The position numbers were made by a program, and so were the translations under genes. Positions 15,733-25,481 of a stretch of DNA of 25,481 nt are shown piece after piece (position 1 is the stretch's first letter; each line of letters opens with the position of its first letter). The notes beneath the pieces are model-generated. The model was not told where the DNA came from, did not search any database, and worked only from the letters and a program-made list of their open reading frames with translations. Source of the DNA: Cylindrotheca closterium (lineage: Eukaryota > Bacillariophyta > Bacillariophyceae > Bacillariales > Bacillariaceae); NCBI GenBank assembly GCA_933822405.4, contig CAKOGP040001657.1:1-25481 (forward strand). The letters are read 5' to 3'.

Positions 15733-17374
15733 GTTCCTCTCAAGTATGGTATTCCGATTCCGTGCACCGTTTGACAAGCGCTTGCTACTGATGACAAAAA
15801 CGGAAACCACCTTTGGAGAGACGCAATGGAGAAAGAGATTGCCTCTCCCATTGCAATGAATTGCTTTACCTTTCACCTGTCTGATTACACAAACTCTCAG
15901 TTTGCTCCTTTGCGAATGATTTTGAAGCCAAGTAAGATGGACGACGCGAAGGAAGATTGGTTTGTGGAGGTCACCTTGTGGACCCCCAAGGGACCTCATC
16001 TAAGTCTACTGTTGTGAAGGGTGTCAGTGTCAGATTGCTAGCCCACCACGGTGGCTTGACTATTCTCCATGGAGATGTTTGCAATGCTTTCATTACTGCC
16101 AAATGTCTAGAGGAGATACATTCTACTGCTTGCCCTGAGTTTGGAGAGTGTGAAAGCGCTGTTGTTACTATCAACAAGGCCCTTTATGGCCTAAGGTCTA
16201 GCTCAAGGGTCTACAGGGAAACTTTTGCTCCGTTTATGTTTACAATTGGTTTTGAACCTACTCGGTACGACCGTGATGTCTGGATGAGACTAGGTGAAGG
16301 CAAATCTGGGTACAATTATCTTTGCACTCATGTAAACAACTTCAAAAATGTATCCAAGGATCCTCAACGGTGGGTCAATGCTATTGTGGGTGCCTTTCAA
16401 TTGAAATGCTCCGGTGCGCCTGACTACCATCTTGGTATGGATTATTACTTTATAAGGTTTGGTTGACAGGTTCCAAGACCTAAGTGGAAGAATGCATTTG
16501 CCGGATCCAAACGTTACTACCTAACGGATCCCAGCTCTGTGTTCTTTACACTCCTGCACCATCTGAAGGACCAGCTTCTCATCCTGAAACAGATGCTTCA
16601 GATTTCCTCCACAATGCCGGAAAATGCCAATATCAGATGTTGGTGGGCATGGTCCAGTGGGCCATCACAATTAGACATATGGACATTGCTTATGGAGTTG
16701 CCTTGTTAAGTCATATTTCTGCTGCTCCTTGCCAAGGACACCTAGAATTAGCTTTTTATCTTTTGGATACCTGAAGCGTTTCCCCAGCAAGCAACTTCCT
16801 GTCTGCTCTGATCCCCTTGAAATCCATCCTACTCTACTTGACAAGAAGGGTGATTTTATCCCCAATTTCCTAAAGGAATATCCGGATGCCAAAGAAGATC
16901 GAGACCCAAAGGAACCAAAAGCTTCCAGGAAATCAGTACAAACAAGTGTGTTCTTTGACGCCAATTTGGCCCACAATTTGCAGACTTGTCACTCTATCAC
17001 TGGTCTGCTCGTGTATGTCGGAAGTAAGCTTGTTTCATGGACTTCTACACGTCAGGGCTGCATATTGCTTGGAGTTTATCGCCATGCGCGCTGCAGTAGA
17101 GGAGGACATGTCCCTCAGGTACATGTTACGGTCACTGGGCTTTCCCGTTGAGGAACCTACCAATCTAATTGAAGACAACCTTGGAGTGATCCAAACCGCT
17201 AGCATTCCTGAAGCGGATCTCAAGAAGAAACATGTTGTGATTTCCTACCATTGTGTCCGTGAGGCCGTTGCTGCACAAATCGTCAAACCAATTTGGTGTG
17301 ATACCAGCAAAAATTGTGCTGAAACGTTGGGAGGCGTCAAATTGAATGCCATTCTCAGTAGAACTATGCTTTAG
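15733..17374 (+). pseudogene. Ty1/Copia pol fragment: reverse transcriptase and RNase H, inactive
   Basis: It begins near PLKYGIPIP and DDKNGNHLWRDAMEKEI (start of the Copia RT). It shifts frame near 15957 to GGHLVDPQGTSSKSTVVKG, then HGDVCNAF (first catalytic Asp kept), KALYGLRSSSR and YDRDVWMRLGEG. The second catalytic motif is HVNNF at 16329-16343 instead of HVDDF, so both metal-binding Asp are lost. A stop near 16464 and more frameshifts follow; then KCQYQMLVGMVQWAITI, FFDANLAHNLQTCHSITG (RNase H), EFIAMRAAVEED, DNLGVIQ and DLKKKH, ending TAG at 17372. Gag, protease and integrase are absent. The DPQGTSSKS and SSSR wording fits Copia elements I recall from diatoms. Confidence 0.9.
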
Positions 17375-18165
17375 CCAGCTAGTCCATGTGCAACCACCTC
17401 AATACATGATAGGTACATAGACCACATTTCTCTTACTCAGCTTTAGACTACCTCCATAAGCTACAGACGAAGAACTTACTAGATCGTCTGTCCATATGTC
17501 CTCATACATCACATCATTCATCCCGTTCATCTAGGTACTCTATGAGTTGCTGACAACTACTTTTGCAGGTAGACTACAGATGGCTGCTCAGGATGTGAGT
17601 TATGATTGTTGTTGGATTCCACGCTATTTTGACAATGATTCAGAAATACTCACACATATTTCTTTGTTATTTAGGAATAATTGTCACTCGAGAATCAACA
17701 ACATCCGCAAGTTCACAGTGGTGCCAATGGCTAAATGTAGGAGGGAGGGCATGAATGGTTGGTTGGTTGGTTTGAAGCAATGCAAACAATGGAAAGTTCA
17801 GTGTGAATACATAGGATGGCAAGAGTGGTGACAAGAAAACCAATAGATGACAATAGAAGTGGTGTGGATTAAAATAGCAATGCACAAGACAATTTTATAA
17901 CCTAATTTGTGCAGTTAGAAGACATGCACTCAATGACATTATGCCATTGTACATTGGTTGTGTTCAAGTGAGACATGTGATTTTGTTTGCTATGCTATTT
18001 GAGAACTACAGCTGAGCAAGGTGACAATATCACATGAGGCATGTGACATTATCGCAGAGGCAAAATTAAAGATGAAAAGCATGTGGTCACGTGACATAAG
18101 CAGAGCAAGCCATGTCCTAATGTGACATGAGCCAGCCTATCAATATGACCAAACTTTCTTTTCCA
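17375..18165. other. Non-coding stretch between two Copia fragments
   Basis: No supported gene. There is a (GGTT)n tract near 17757-17771, and several ATGTGACAT-like words in both orientations lie at 17970-18135. This could include LTR remains, but no matching pair was found. Confidence 0.35.
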
Positions 18166-18890
18166 ATGGTTGGTCACAACCCCATGTGAAGACCAGGTGT
18201 TACATGAGAACCCCTGATTCTTGGTCCACAGGACTAGGTCAGTTCCGCTTCCATACTGTTTCTGCTGTTGAGAATTTGTTTCTTTGACATCACTTGAGCT
18301 GCACCTCCTCCAAAGGACAGAGTGCCGCCAGTATGGCTCTTGAAATCTGGATGCACCGCAAATGATGCGTCAATCATCCATTTCATGACTCGTAGTGATT
18401 CTGCAGAAAGTGTTAGGTGATACAACATTGTACAAAACAAATAATGCATCATGCGAACACACTTCTTCCAGTCAGACTCTGTAGGCTCTCAATCTCTAGA
18501 GGCAAGAATAGTAATTTTTGGATGGATATCCAAACGATCTCTCTTAGAGACATAAAGTCCCCTTGCAGCAGTAGTATGAAAGATCTGACGGTACTCAGCA
18601 CTGAGTAACTTCCCTTTACCAGCTTCCAGTAAATTGTTACCAGCTGGTGTTTCCTGCTTTGAATCCTTGTTGAACTTGATAGGAAAATCTTCCAACATGT
18701 TCTTGACATAGTCGTCCATGCAGATCTTGAGTTTTCCTTTCACCAAGAAATCCAAAGTCATTCCAAGATATCTGTGTATCTTTCCTCTGACGATTGTGCA
18801 TGCCTTGATCAAACCATATCTCATGTTCAACCACTTAGCAAATTTGTCATTTACTTTTGGGTCCATGTGACTTGACATAAGATTGTCAAC
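18166..18890 (-). pseudogene. Second Ty1/Copia pol fragment, minus strand, different lineage, inactive
   Basis: Reading leftward: QVDNLMSSHMDPKV at the top (catalytic VDD changed to VDN at 18890-18882), then KACTIVRGKIHRYLGMTLDF, MDDYVKNMLEDFP, TPAGNNLLEAG and RQIFHTTAARGLYVSKRDR-type RT thumb sequence. After a frameshift near 18470 the RNase H begins with LTLSAESLRVMKWMIDASFA, VHPDFKSHTGG and SKKQILNSRNSMEAEL, fading out near 18166 with VLWTKN. The VDDLK...DPKV and DASFAVHPDFKSHTGG wording marks a Copia lineage distinct from the 15733-17374 copy, so the two are independent insertions. RT fingers and all upstream domains are missing. Confidence 0.85.
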
Positions 18891-19712
18891 TTGTGGAAGA
18901 TGTTTTCCTTGAGTCTAGAGTCAAATGCGACTCTGAACTCTTGCCTGATATCCAAAGCTGATCATTGGACACTACCAGTCACTCCTGCACAATAATAATA
19001 ATAACAGTCACTCCTGCACAATCATTGTATCTGATGATAGGGTGCAAGGTACAGGTTTCTCACTTCATGCTCTCCTTGCAATGCCTGCACAATGCTACTC
19101 AATGCTTACCCCATTAGAGGTAACGACCTGGGTTCAGTATCCCGGTCAGCACATGTCTTTGCAAAGTTGAAATCAGAGTCATCAAGTACAGTTGTACTAT
19201 ACTTATGCTCGTTTTTGGCTTGCAAGATCTAAGTAGATCTAGTGAGTAGTATGACGGGCATCCTTGCAACAGCTTTGGTTGCGTCGCTTCATCTGTTATC
19301 CTTCTTCTAGCGCATTGGATGCATGATTGAAATCATTGTAATCCACCATGAGAACCTTCAGCCGTTGAGGTGGCTATGAACATGTTCAGTTCCGAGTTGC
19401 GATTCTACATTGTCAACTTGTAGAGCAGGGTAGTCACTGGTCCTTGGAATCATGCCTACTCTTGCATCTATGTCCAATGCAATAGTTCGTACCACATATG
19501 GTACACTTTCTTCTGTTTTGTTGTCATGTACTCTTGTTTGAGCAAGGTCCGCACCAATAGGTGCTTTTTCATATAGAAAAAAATATATTATAGAAACAAA
19601 ACAACAGGCATTCCAGCAGAACCACCCAGTCTGTCTTGCGTAGCGCTAGTAATGAATTTATGTAGAAAACTATGAATTTATCACCAAGCCAACCATTCAA
19701 CACCGGCGCACC
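18891..19712. other. Non-coding stretch; small repeats only
   Basis: An 18-bp direct repeat (CAGTCACTCCTGCACAAT) flanks a short (AAT)n tract at about 18979-19022. A T-arm-like GGTTCAGTATCC word is at 19132, but no tRNA can be folded around it. I see no gene. Confidence 0.35.
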
Positions 19713-21660
19713 ATGGGCAAATCTATCATCATGAAGGCATCCTCGTCAAAGACAAAAAAGTTGGGCGTGTCAAAGATGAAAACGACCTCTGTGGCAAAAA
19801 AGGCTGTAAAGAAACGAGTGGAAATTGACCTTGAACAGCCTAAAGACAGGGATCCCATCGATTCCAAGCTGATTTCTGAGACTCAGACTGAAGAGAAGCT
19901 TGCTACTGATGACACTGACGTGCAGATTAGGGTTATCGCCGCACGCAAAGCTCGTCGCAGAGCCCATTACAATAGTATTGTCCCAAACTTGCCGGCGTGG
20001 TGGATGCAGAACTTATATTTGGGAGATGTTGTTGACGAAGCATTGGAACGCCATGACCACATCCATCCGGGTAATACGCTGTTCATGGCGTGGGAAGAGC
20101 ATTTCCCTGGCTCTTGGAACCCACCTTGCCTCCGGTACGACAATCCATTTTACGACAACACAGGGATAACATCTTGTGAAGATCGTTTTGCTCGCATTTT
20201 CAAATTGGTCAATTCGGATAACAATCAATTGACCAATTGACTAAATATCTCATCGCCGCGTTTGACACTGAAATGATGGAAGAGAACCCACCTGAAGAAA
20301 TCTGGTCCTTACGGGTCCTGGCAATGCGGATTTCCCTACAAAATCCGTTTACCTTTTTTGGCATTGATGAGTTCAAAGATAAGGTGGACGATAATCATTT
20401 CTTTTCAGGCAAAACCCTTGGTGGGCTTTTGGTTAATTTGCTCCAAATTGTTTGACTATCCATGGATTAACGAGTTTATGCTGGAGTATTAGAACGATCC
20501 GCCATCTGCAATTGTCAATGCAATCAAACAAAGAAGAAAGGAGGAGTCCAGTCAACTATGCCTAAACCAAGAACCTGTGAAGGGACCAGGTCCGCCTTGT
20601 ATTCTAAAATATATGATCCAATGTATTCTGCGGATGAGCCAGGTCCAGACGTCCAAAAGGAGTCTGCAATAACACCGAAGGATCAGCTGCAAAAGTCAGA
20701 TCGTTTTGCATCTCTACAAAGTGATGATCAATTGTCTAAAGGGAGTGGAACTCAAGAGTACGACGAGGTGAGAGTGGTGGGGTTAAAACAGAACCCCTCC
20801 AAGGCTCCTGAGTCATTGGACAAGGATGAAGACGATGACACTGATGATGACAAGGTGAACAGCAAAAAAACTTTGGAAGACGCAATGGAGGAAGATGACA
20901 GAGATGAACAGGTCAATAGCAATGTGGTAAATATTCATGACGAGGACAAGGCTATGGTAAAGAACACCCCAACGTTGACTTTGCACAACTCTACAGAATC
21001 GCAAGACTCAATAACTGGGATCCTTATGGAGCCCTTGGACAACCCCTCTTTGCGTTCAATGTCCACCAACAATTACGGAACGGATTACTAATCTCATTCA
21101 GGTGAATATGGAAGGTGCCCCAGGCAAGTGTCACATCTTTGAGACTATTTTCTCTGTGGACTATCAAGGGTCGGAGTAGGGAACTGTGGCGGAGGCCCTC
21201 TTGTCCACAGTTCTGAACTCCATGAAGGAAGCCTTTAACAACTCCTCTCATGAACTGAAGATCCTTCTATCTCTGATACCAAGTATAAACAACAGAATCT
21301 TTGGATTCAAAACCCATTAGATCTACGTAATCAAATTTCGACTTATCGCACCTTGTCAACTTACTGTGATATGGAATAGGGTAACTGTCCATACGCGGCA
21401 ACCAACAGCAAGTCGGGCGAGAAGAAACTACGCACGCGCCTACACGTCGGTTTTTCCTTGGACGAGTCCTCTATTGAGGCCGTCCAAGACTACCTTCATA
21501 CCGGACTTTGTCAATTGGGTAGAGAGTATACCCGTATTTCCTTCCTTCTCCATCTAGCAAGTCCGGTAGCAGCGGATCTGCTAAGTTGCCTTCTTTGGTT
21601 GGCCATGGAGCTCCTTGCTCCGCAGCAGGGCCATGAGAGGCCCCAGGTCGTTTGCCGCTA
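19713..21660 (+). pseudogene. LINE ORF1-like region, broken into frames
   Basis: The first piece starts at ATG 19713 with a Lys-rich N-terminus (KAVKKRVEIDL) and reads NLPAWWMQNLYLGDVVDEAL and FMAWEEHFPGSWNPP until 20240. A shift at the AATTGACCAATTGAC repeat moves into YLIAAFDTEMMEENPPEEIW until 20455. A third piece (20558-21091) is acidic (DKDEDDDTDDDK). Beyond it, NMEGAPGKCHIFETIFSVDY, EALLSTVLNSMKEAF and SLDESSIEAVQDYLHTGLCQ are in further frames. I do not recognise a defined domain in the first pieces; the later ones and the endonuclease immediately downstream suggest the Gag-like ORF1 of a LINE. It could instead be a host gene next to the LINE. All frames are interrupted. Confidence 0.45.
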
Positions 21661-21802
21661 GATCACGGCGCGCAGGCAGAAGATCCCAAATCAGTGGCCT
21701 GTCAAGTGTTGTTGCTCACGCTTCACTTGACAAATATTTACGTTCTCTTCCACCAGGAGATTGCCTTGGCAATGACCATTGCTGTCGCTCTTCACTAGCT
21801 AC

Positions 21803-22557
21803 TTGTGTTACTTTCCAGAACGTTAACGGCGTTCCTGAGGAAGTGACCATGTGAAACAGCGGCAGATCAACTCCTGGCTGCAAGATGAACAAGTGGGGAT
21901 CGCGTTGTTGGCAGCGTCCAAAACGTATTGGCCCTCTATCCTGGAGGGTCACGGATGGAATGACAGAATGCGACAGACAACTATGAAGGCAAAGCAAAAC
22001 GGTTTTGATTTGGCTGTCGCTTATAATAAGCAGCAGTCACGTTCTTTGGCTACTACCGCCTTTTGATGGGGAGGATGCATCGCGGCAGTGCTCAGCAAGG
22101 TCTCCCATCAAGCTAAAGAAGGAGGGAGTGATGCAACAGGGCTGGGATGTTGGGCTTACGTTTGTCTTCAAGGGAGGAAGCTGAGGGAGCAGGTGACAAT
22201 AATCTCTCCGGCTCTGTAAATGACACACGTGATCTAGTGGTGGTATCTGCATATAGGCCAAACAGAGAAGGTACTGGGGAATCGACAGTTTGGGCCCAAC
22301 AATGCCACTACTTTAACTCTATAAAACGTAAGGTTAATCCACGCAAAGCATTTGTTGACGACCTACGCAAACAAATTCAAAAGTGGAGGGATGAAGGTTG
22401 CGAAGTTCTACTGGGGATTGATGCTAATGAGGACCTTTCGGTCAACTCCCCAGAATCCATAAGGCAGCGATTCCGGGGGTGCAGATTGATTGGAAGAAGC
22501 GATGTTGACACGGTACCCTCCAATGGCTACCCACCAACGAAATCAAAGCAGCGTTAA
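21803..22557 (+). pseudogene. LINE AP-like endonuclease domain, broken
   Basis: Reading starts at TFQNVNGVPEE, whose N-V-N-G matches the first Asn of the endonuclease/exonuclease/phosphatase fold. It continues in frame 2 with INSWLQDEQVGIALL, GHGWNDRMRQTT, a TGA, then GGCIAAVLSKVSHQAKEGG and DATGLG. After a shift near 22150-22220 it reads DLVVVSAYRPNREGTGES, NPRKAFVDDLRKQIQKW and EVLLGIDANED (the D-x-N catalytic pair). LINE endonucleases nick target DNA to prime reverse transcription. The terminal SDH motif and the RT are absent. At least two stops or shifts make it inactive. Confidence 0.75.
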
Positions 22558-22575
22558 TAATAATAATAATAATAA
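22555..22575 (+). repeat. (TAA)7 microsatellite at the end of the endonuclease ORF
   Basis: Seven TAA units start inside the end of the endonuclease reading (after AAGCAGCG). Such simple tails are seen at the 3' ends of some LINEs, but normally after RT, so this may be chance or the end of a deleted copy. Confidence 0.7.
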
Positions 22576-22724
22576 TATTGTGAATTTCAGAAATTCTGCC
22601 CACCAAATAAAGGGGCTAAACCCGACCCTGGAAATCGCTTATTTCTGATTTATCGACTTACTAAAAATTATTTACGCTTTTTATTTGCGCGCGAGTGACT
22701 TCTCCCTCCAGAGACGAAAAAAAG

Positions 22725-23279
22725 ATGGTGCAACAAGCCGAGGGCAACCTTCCCGAAGATGAAGATCAAGATCTCAAGGGACGAGTAACCTTCAAAAAAG
22801 GCACACCGGGTGGCACTTGCAGAGGTGGGGAGTCTTTTGATTTTAACTTGAGCTACTGAGATACCGCTGGCATAAGATCACTAGACTCGACATGCAGAAT
22901 TATGCCAGTGCCAAGTTGAACAAGACTGCTTGAAGGGAAAGGGACAATTTTTGAATTCTTTGTCTACGTTCCAAGACGTCAGGCGGCTCAAGTACAGCGA
23001 CTAAGAAGAGCCACTGCCCCTGCAATTCAGAGGGAACGGCTTCGCCAGCATGCAGCAGCAAACAATCTACAAATTGGACCAATTGCTGAACAACATTTGG
23101 CAACATTCAATGCAAGGGCCCCCGAAGGCACAGAGCTTGCGATTCCGACAGATGTGACAACCCGCCAAGCCCAAGCACTCGATCGCGACCAAGCGCGATT
23201 GCAGAATGAGGATGCTCAGGCTCTAGCCGATCGTATAGGCCTGTCGAAATTGAGCTATTTGGTGGTACCAAGGCCATGA
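22725..23279 (+). pseudogene. Broken ORF, unknown protein, basic and helical
   Basis: ATG 22725 starts MVQQAEGNLPEDEDQDLKG and runs to TGA 22857. A second in-frame TGA follows, and the same frame is then open from about 22917 to 23279 (GTIFEFFVYVPRRQ, RRATAPAIQRERLRQHAAAN, DRDQARLQNEDAQALADRIG). In another frame the stretch between reads RWHKITRLDMQNYASAKLNK, so one or two small frameshifts, or an intron across the gap, are likely. I do not recognise the family. GC content is higher than in the neighbours. Confidence 0.4.
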
Positions 23280-23427
23280 TTTGTATGAACATTGTATTGC
23301 TCCGTCAGGCTCTTTCACTTCCGAACCATGATTGCTTCCAACAAGGCATCTACAACGAGTATACACATCCAGTTCTTCCAGACGGAGCTGACATGGAAGA
23401 TGTAGATCACCATAATCAAGACTAGAG

Positions 23428-23703
23428 TCAATCATCATTATTAGGATTACAAAGATTATCAAAAACATCATCGTCCAATCCACCAATTGCATAGCCGCAA
23501 TGAGCATATTCTCCTGTAGAACCAGAGACATTTTGATTTCTAGTACACTCTCTCATGGCAACCTTCAACACCAACTCAGGATAGAGTGGAAAGACTAGGT
23601 TGGCCTTCTTCTGAATATATCTCTTCAGTCGTCCAAAGCAAACTTCAATCGGATTCAGCTGTGGACTCACGACTCTCCACCGAAAGTCAGTCGAGTATGT
23701 CAT
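23428..23703 (-). pseudogene. Tc1/mariner-type (DDE_3) transposase C-terminal fragment
   Basis: Leftward ORF from ATG 23703 with 91 codons. SPQLNPIEVCFGRLKRYIQK is the hallmark (S-P-x-L-N-P-I-E...LK) that holds the last acidic catalytic residue of Tc1/mariner and IS630-type transposases. It continues VLKVAMREC and ends with AHCGYAIGG, like the C-termini of related eukaryotic copies. The first two catalytic Asp and the DNA-binding domain are missing. Upstream on the minus strand the sequence becomes the 187-bp tandem repeat; only VDEANMQIVDEH is weakly open there. The enzyme is dead. Confidence 0.75.
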
Positions 23704-24045
23704 AATCTGGCTCTGTTATTTTATGATCAAAAGGCTGGAATAGCACTCTGCAGAGTGCCATTCCAGGCTTAGATTCCTTATCTAAATGGATGGTTATCAG
23801 TGTTCATCCACTATCTGCATATTAGCCTCATCAACGAAGGTATCTTCGTATGTTTCCTACTCTCCACCAAAAGTCAGTCGAGTATGTCATAATCTGGCTC
23901 TGTTATTTTATGATCAAAAGGCTGGAATAGCACTCTGCAGAGTGCCATTCCAGGCTTAGATTCCTTATCTAAATGGATGGTTATCAGTGTTCATCCACTA
24001 TCTGCATATTAGCCTCATCAACGAAGGTATCTTCGTATGTTTCCT
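23672..24045 (+). repeat. 187-bp tandem duplication with internal near-palindrome
   Basis: Copies 23672-23858 and 23859-24045 differ at only about one base (CCACCGAAAG against CCACCAAAAG), so the duplication is recent. Each contains GGAAT-A-GCACTCTGCAGAGTGC-C-ATTCC, a nearly perfect 28-bp palindrome. Copy 1 begins inside the transposase fragment; copy 2 ends inside the first codons of the gag ORF. Confidence 0.95.
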
Positions 24046-25481
24046 ACTGATTTCGTGGCCGACAGACCAAAGCAATACCATCCTCACAATCCTGACTTCA
24101 CTCACGAGCAGGTAACAATATATTTGCTTGAGGCCATCGCGCTCAAGAGCTTGGACTACGCTCAAGATATGATCTGGAGTGTGCGAAATATGGCCCATGT
24201 GGACTTTGAGGCTTTAAGAGGCACCCAAACGGTCTACAAGCCGGGAAAGAACGACACCGAGTTCTACAAAAGTTCGAGACAGGCTCAACTTGATAGGAAC
24301 TGGGAGAACCTGAATACCAAGATTGATAAGAGAGAAGTGATTTACACCACGAATCAATATACCGTGGCTGCGATCATCACCAAGCACTTCATCACTCAAG
24401 CGATGAGAGATAAGTTAAGCAATGAAAGTGATTGGTTGGACCTCAAGGAAGACCATGTGATGCTTCTGAAGCGTATCAAGACGTTCATGACCATTACAGA
24501 CGAGACCGAGTGGCAACACTTTGGACTCATGGAATCTCTCAAGAGATTCACGAACTGCACTCAGAAGCAAAATGAGACTGTGAATGATTACAGAAGGCGG
24601 TTCGAAGCTCAAGCTGATCAAGTATTCGAAATCCTTGGTACAGATGTGTTGCATGTCTATGCGACCAAAACAATGGGATACCTGGATCTGGACGATCCGG
24701 AGGCCGATCCCGACGATATCAAGGCGCTCCAAGACAAGTTCAAGAAAGAAGTTTTGGACACATTCAAGGCAAGCGCATTTTTCTACAACTGCGATAGGTC
24801 TCGCTTCCAAAGCATGTTGGACAAGGCGAATCAGACCTACGCCATGGAATTCAAGGACTACGAGCAAAGAAACGAGTATCCGACTACGATTGATCAGGTC
24901 GCTAAAGCACTGATCAAACATAAACTGGACAATCGAAAGAAAGGTCCGACAACACCGAGACCTACTCCAAGCGCACCCACTGCGAGCAGCAGTGCCCCGG
25001 ACGGAGTGAGCAACGCGCAGGCGGCTGCTCGAACGACATCTTCGCGACCGGCTTTTAGTTGCTGGTGTTGCGGAGACACTGGACATGGTGTGACCCGTTG
25101 TCCCGAACGTTCCACGCGCCCACAAGCGGAATGGAACGACCCAGGACGATATAGCGACGCACCCACTACTACTACTACTACTTCAAGACGAGCGGGGAGA
25201 GCCAATCTCCAAGTCCCTGCGACTGCATCTGCGGCGCAGTCGGATGCCGCGTCTAGCGTCACGGGAACGCAAGCGACTGGTCAACAACATCGAAGCAATA
25301 TGCAACGAGCTGTTGTTGACAGGAGTGGAAATGCCACTTCTGGTGCTACTGATGTACCCGGCTCTTATGTGGTACGAGGTAGATCTGTTGCTGATGGACG
25401 ATCTAATGGTAGAATTACAGGATGGAACCTTGCACAAGTACGTGTAAGACCAATTCTGAAGAAGAAAGCAGTCTCCACTGA
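24037..25481 (+). CDS. Retrotransposon Gag with CCHC zinc knuckle, intact, continues past the window
   Basis: ATG 24037 begins MFPTDFVADRPKQYHPHN, and the frame is open for 481 codons to the window end; the nearest upstream in-frame stop is TAG 24010, so this ATG is the first possible. Residues about 10-290 are helical and charged, like a capsid region (EFYKSSRQAQLDRNWENLN, ESLKRFTNCTQKQNETVNDY, RRRFEAQADQVFEILG). At residues 342-355 CWCCGDTGHGVTRC is a canonical C-x2-C-x4-H-x4-C zinc knuckle, which binds the RNA genome. A Ser/Thr/Arg-rich tail with six Thr in a row follows. The overall plan (Gag then a continuing ORF) fits a Copia-like Gag-Pol, but Gypsy cannot be excluded without pol. No LTR is visible upstream: the start lies in a tandem duplication next to a transposase fragment. 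It is the only long uninterrupted retroelement frame in the window. Confidence 0.85.
   Translation, partial: MFPTDFVADRPKQYHPHNPDFTHEQVTIYLLEAIALKSLDYAQDMIWSVRNMAHVDFEALRGTQTVYKPGKNDTEFYKSSRQAQLDRNWENLNTKIDKREVIYTTNQYTVAAIITKHFITQAMRDKLSNESDWLDLKEDHVMLLKRIKTFMTITDETEWQHFGLMESLKRFTNCTQKQNETVNDYRRRFEAQADQVFEILGTDVLHVYATKTMGYLDLDDPEADPDDIKALQDKFKKEVLDTFKASAFFYNCDRSRFQSMLDKANQTYAMEFKDYEQRNEYPTTIDQVAKALIKHKLDNRKKGPTTPRPTPSAPTASSSAPDGVSNAQAAARTTSSRPAFSCWCCGDTGHGVTRCPERSTRPQAEWNDPGRYSDAPTTTTTTSRRAGRANLQVPATASAAQSDAASSVTGTQATGQQHRSNMQRAVVDRSGNATSGATDVPGSYVVRGRSVADGRSNGRITGWNLAQVRVRPILKKKAVST

Noticed and set aside
15184..15999. Long minus-strand ORF of 271 codons
   Set aside because: It runs through the inverted repeat, the minisatellite and the antisense of Copia RT; the open length comes from repeats.
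19120..19160. tRNA-like T-arm (GGTTCAGTATCC)
   Set aside because: The loop length is wrong and no acceptor, D or anticodon arm can be folded around it.
24415..25262. Minus-strand ORFs opposite gag
   Set aside because: The plus-strand Gag frame with a zinc knuckle explains the region; the antisense ORFs show no motif.

Overview
The window looks like nuclear DNA from a diatom, and it appears to be a graveyard of transposable elements with no recognisable intact housekeeping gene. The diatom call is an inference. It rests on the wording of the Copia fragments (KALYGLRSSSR, DASFAVHPDFKSHTGG), on Ty3/Gypsy, LINE-endonuclease and Tc1-like fragments of a kind I associate with diatom genomes, and on a TTAGGG-type telomere repeat. 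No species can be named from this sequence.

Layout. (1) 647-8597 is bounded by inverted TTAA+CCCTTTTAC[A/G]AACA ends with short palindromes just inside each end. These are piggyBac-superfamily hallmarks, but no DDE transposase is visible inside. Its content is unusual: about 900 bp of nested foldback arrays (962-1868; 24 copies of a 15-bp motif in both orientations), a short conserved-looking ORF (1925-2266), a rightward gene for a triple PHD-like zinc-finger protein with one in-frame TAG (3463-4626), and a convergent leftward two-ORF gene for an unrecognised acidic, Ser/Asp-rich protein (7626-4799). That gene's two ORFs overlap in the -1 register. (2) 8786-9379 is a leftward fragment of an uncharacterised protein family. 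(3) 9606-14705 is a scrambled Ty3/Gypsy locus: integrase C-terminus, LTR-like repeats, a leader with two strong hairpins, gag and the protease active site on the plus strand, then RT-RNase H on the minus strand after an internal inversion near 13655. (4) 14903-15578 is a pair of ~257-bp inverted repeats with a telomeric (TTAGGG)4 tract starting exactly where one arm ends, followed by a minisatellite. (5) 15733-17374 (plus) and 18166-18890 (minus) are two different Copia pol fragments, both with a damaged RT catalytic motif (VNN and VDN in place of VDD). (6) 19713-22575 holds ORF1-like pieces and an AP-endonuclease domain of a LINE, ending in a (TAA)7 tail without RT. (7) 22725-23703 holds a broken ORF and, on the minus strand, the C-terminus of a Tc1/mariner-type transposase. 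(8) A 187-bp tandem duplication (23672-24045) leads directly into the best-preserved ORF of the window: a Gag protein with a canonical CCHC zinc knuckle, starting at 24037 and still open at the window end.

The genes do not form a pathway. The region records successive insertions, inversions and decay. The two parts that may still be functional are the large convergent genes of the TTAA-bounded element and the intact gag at the right edge.
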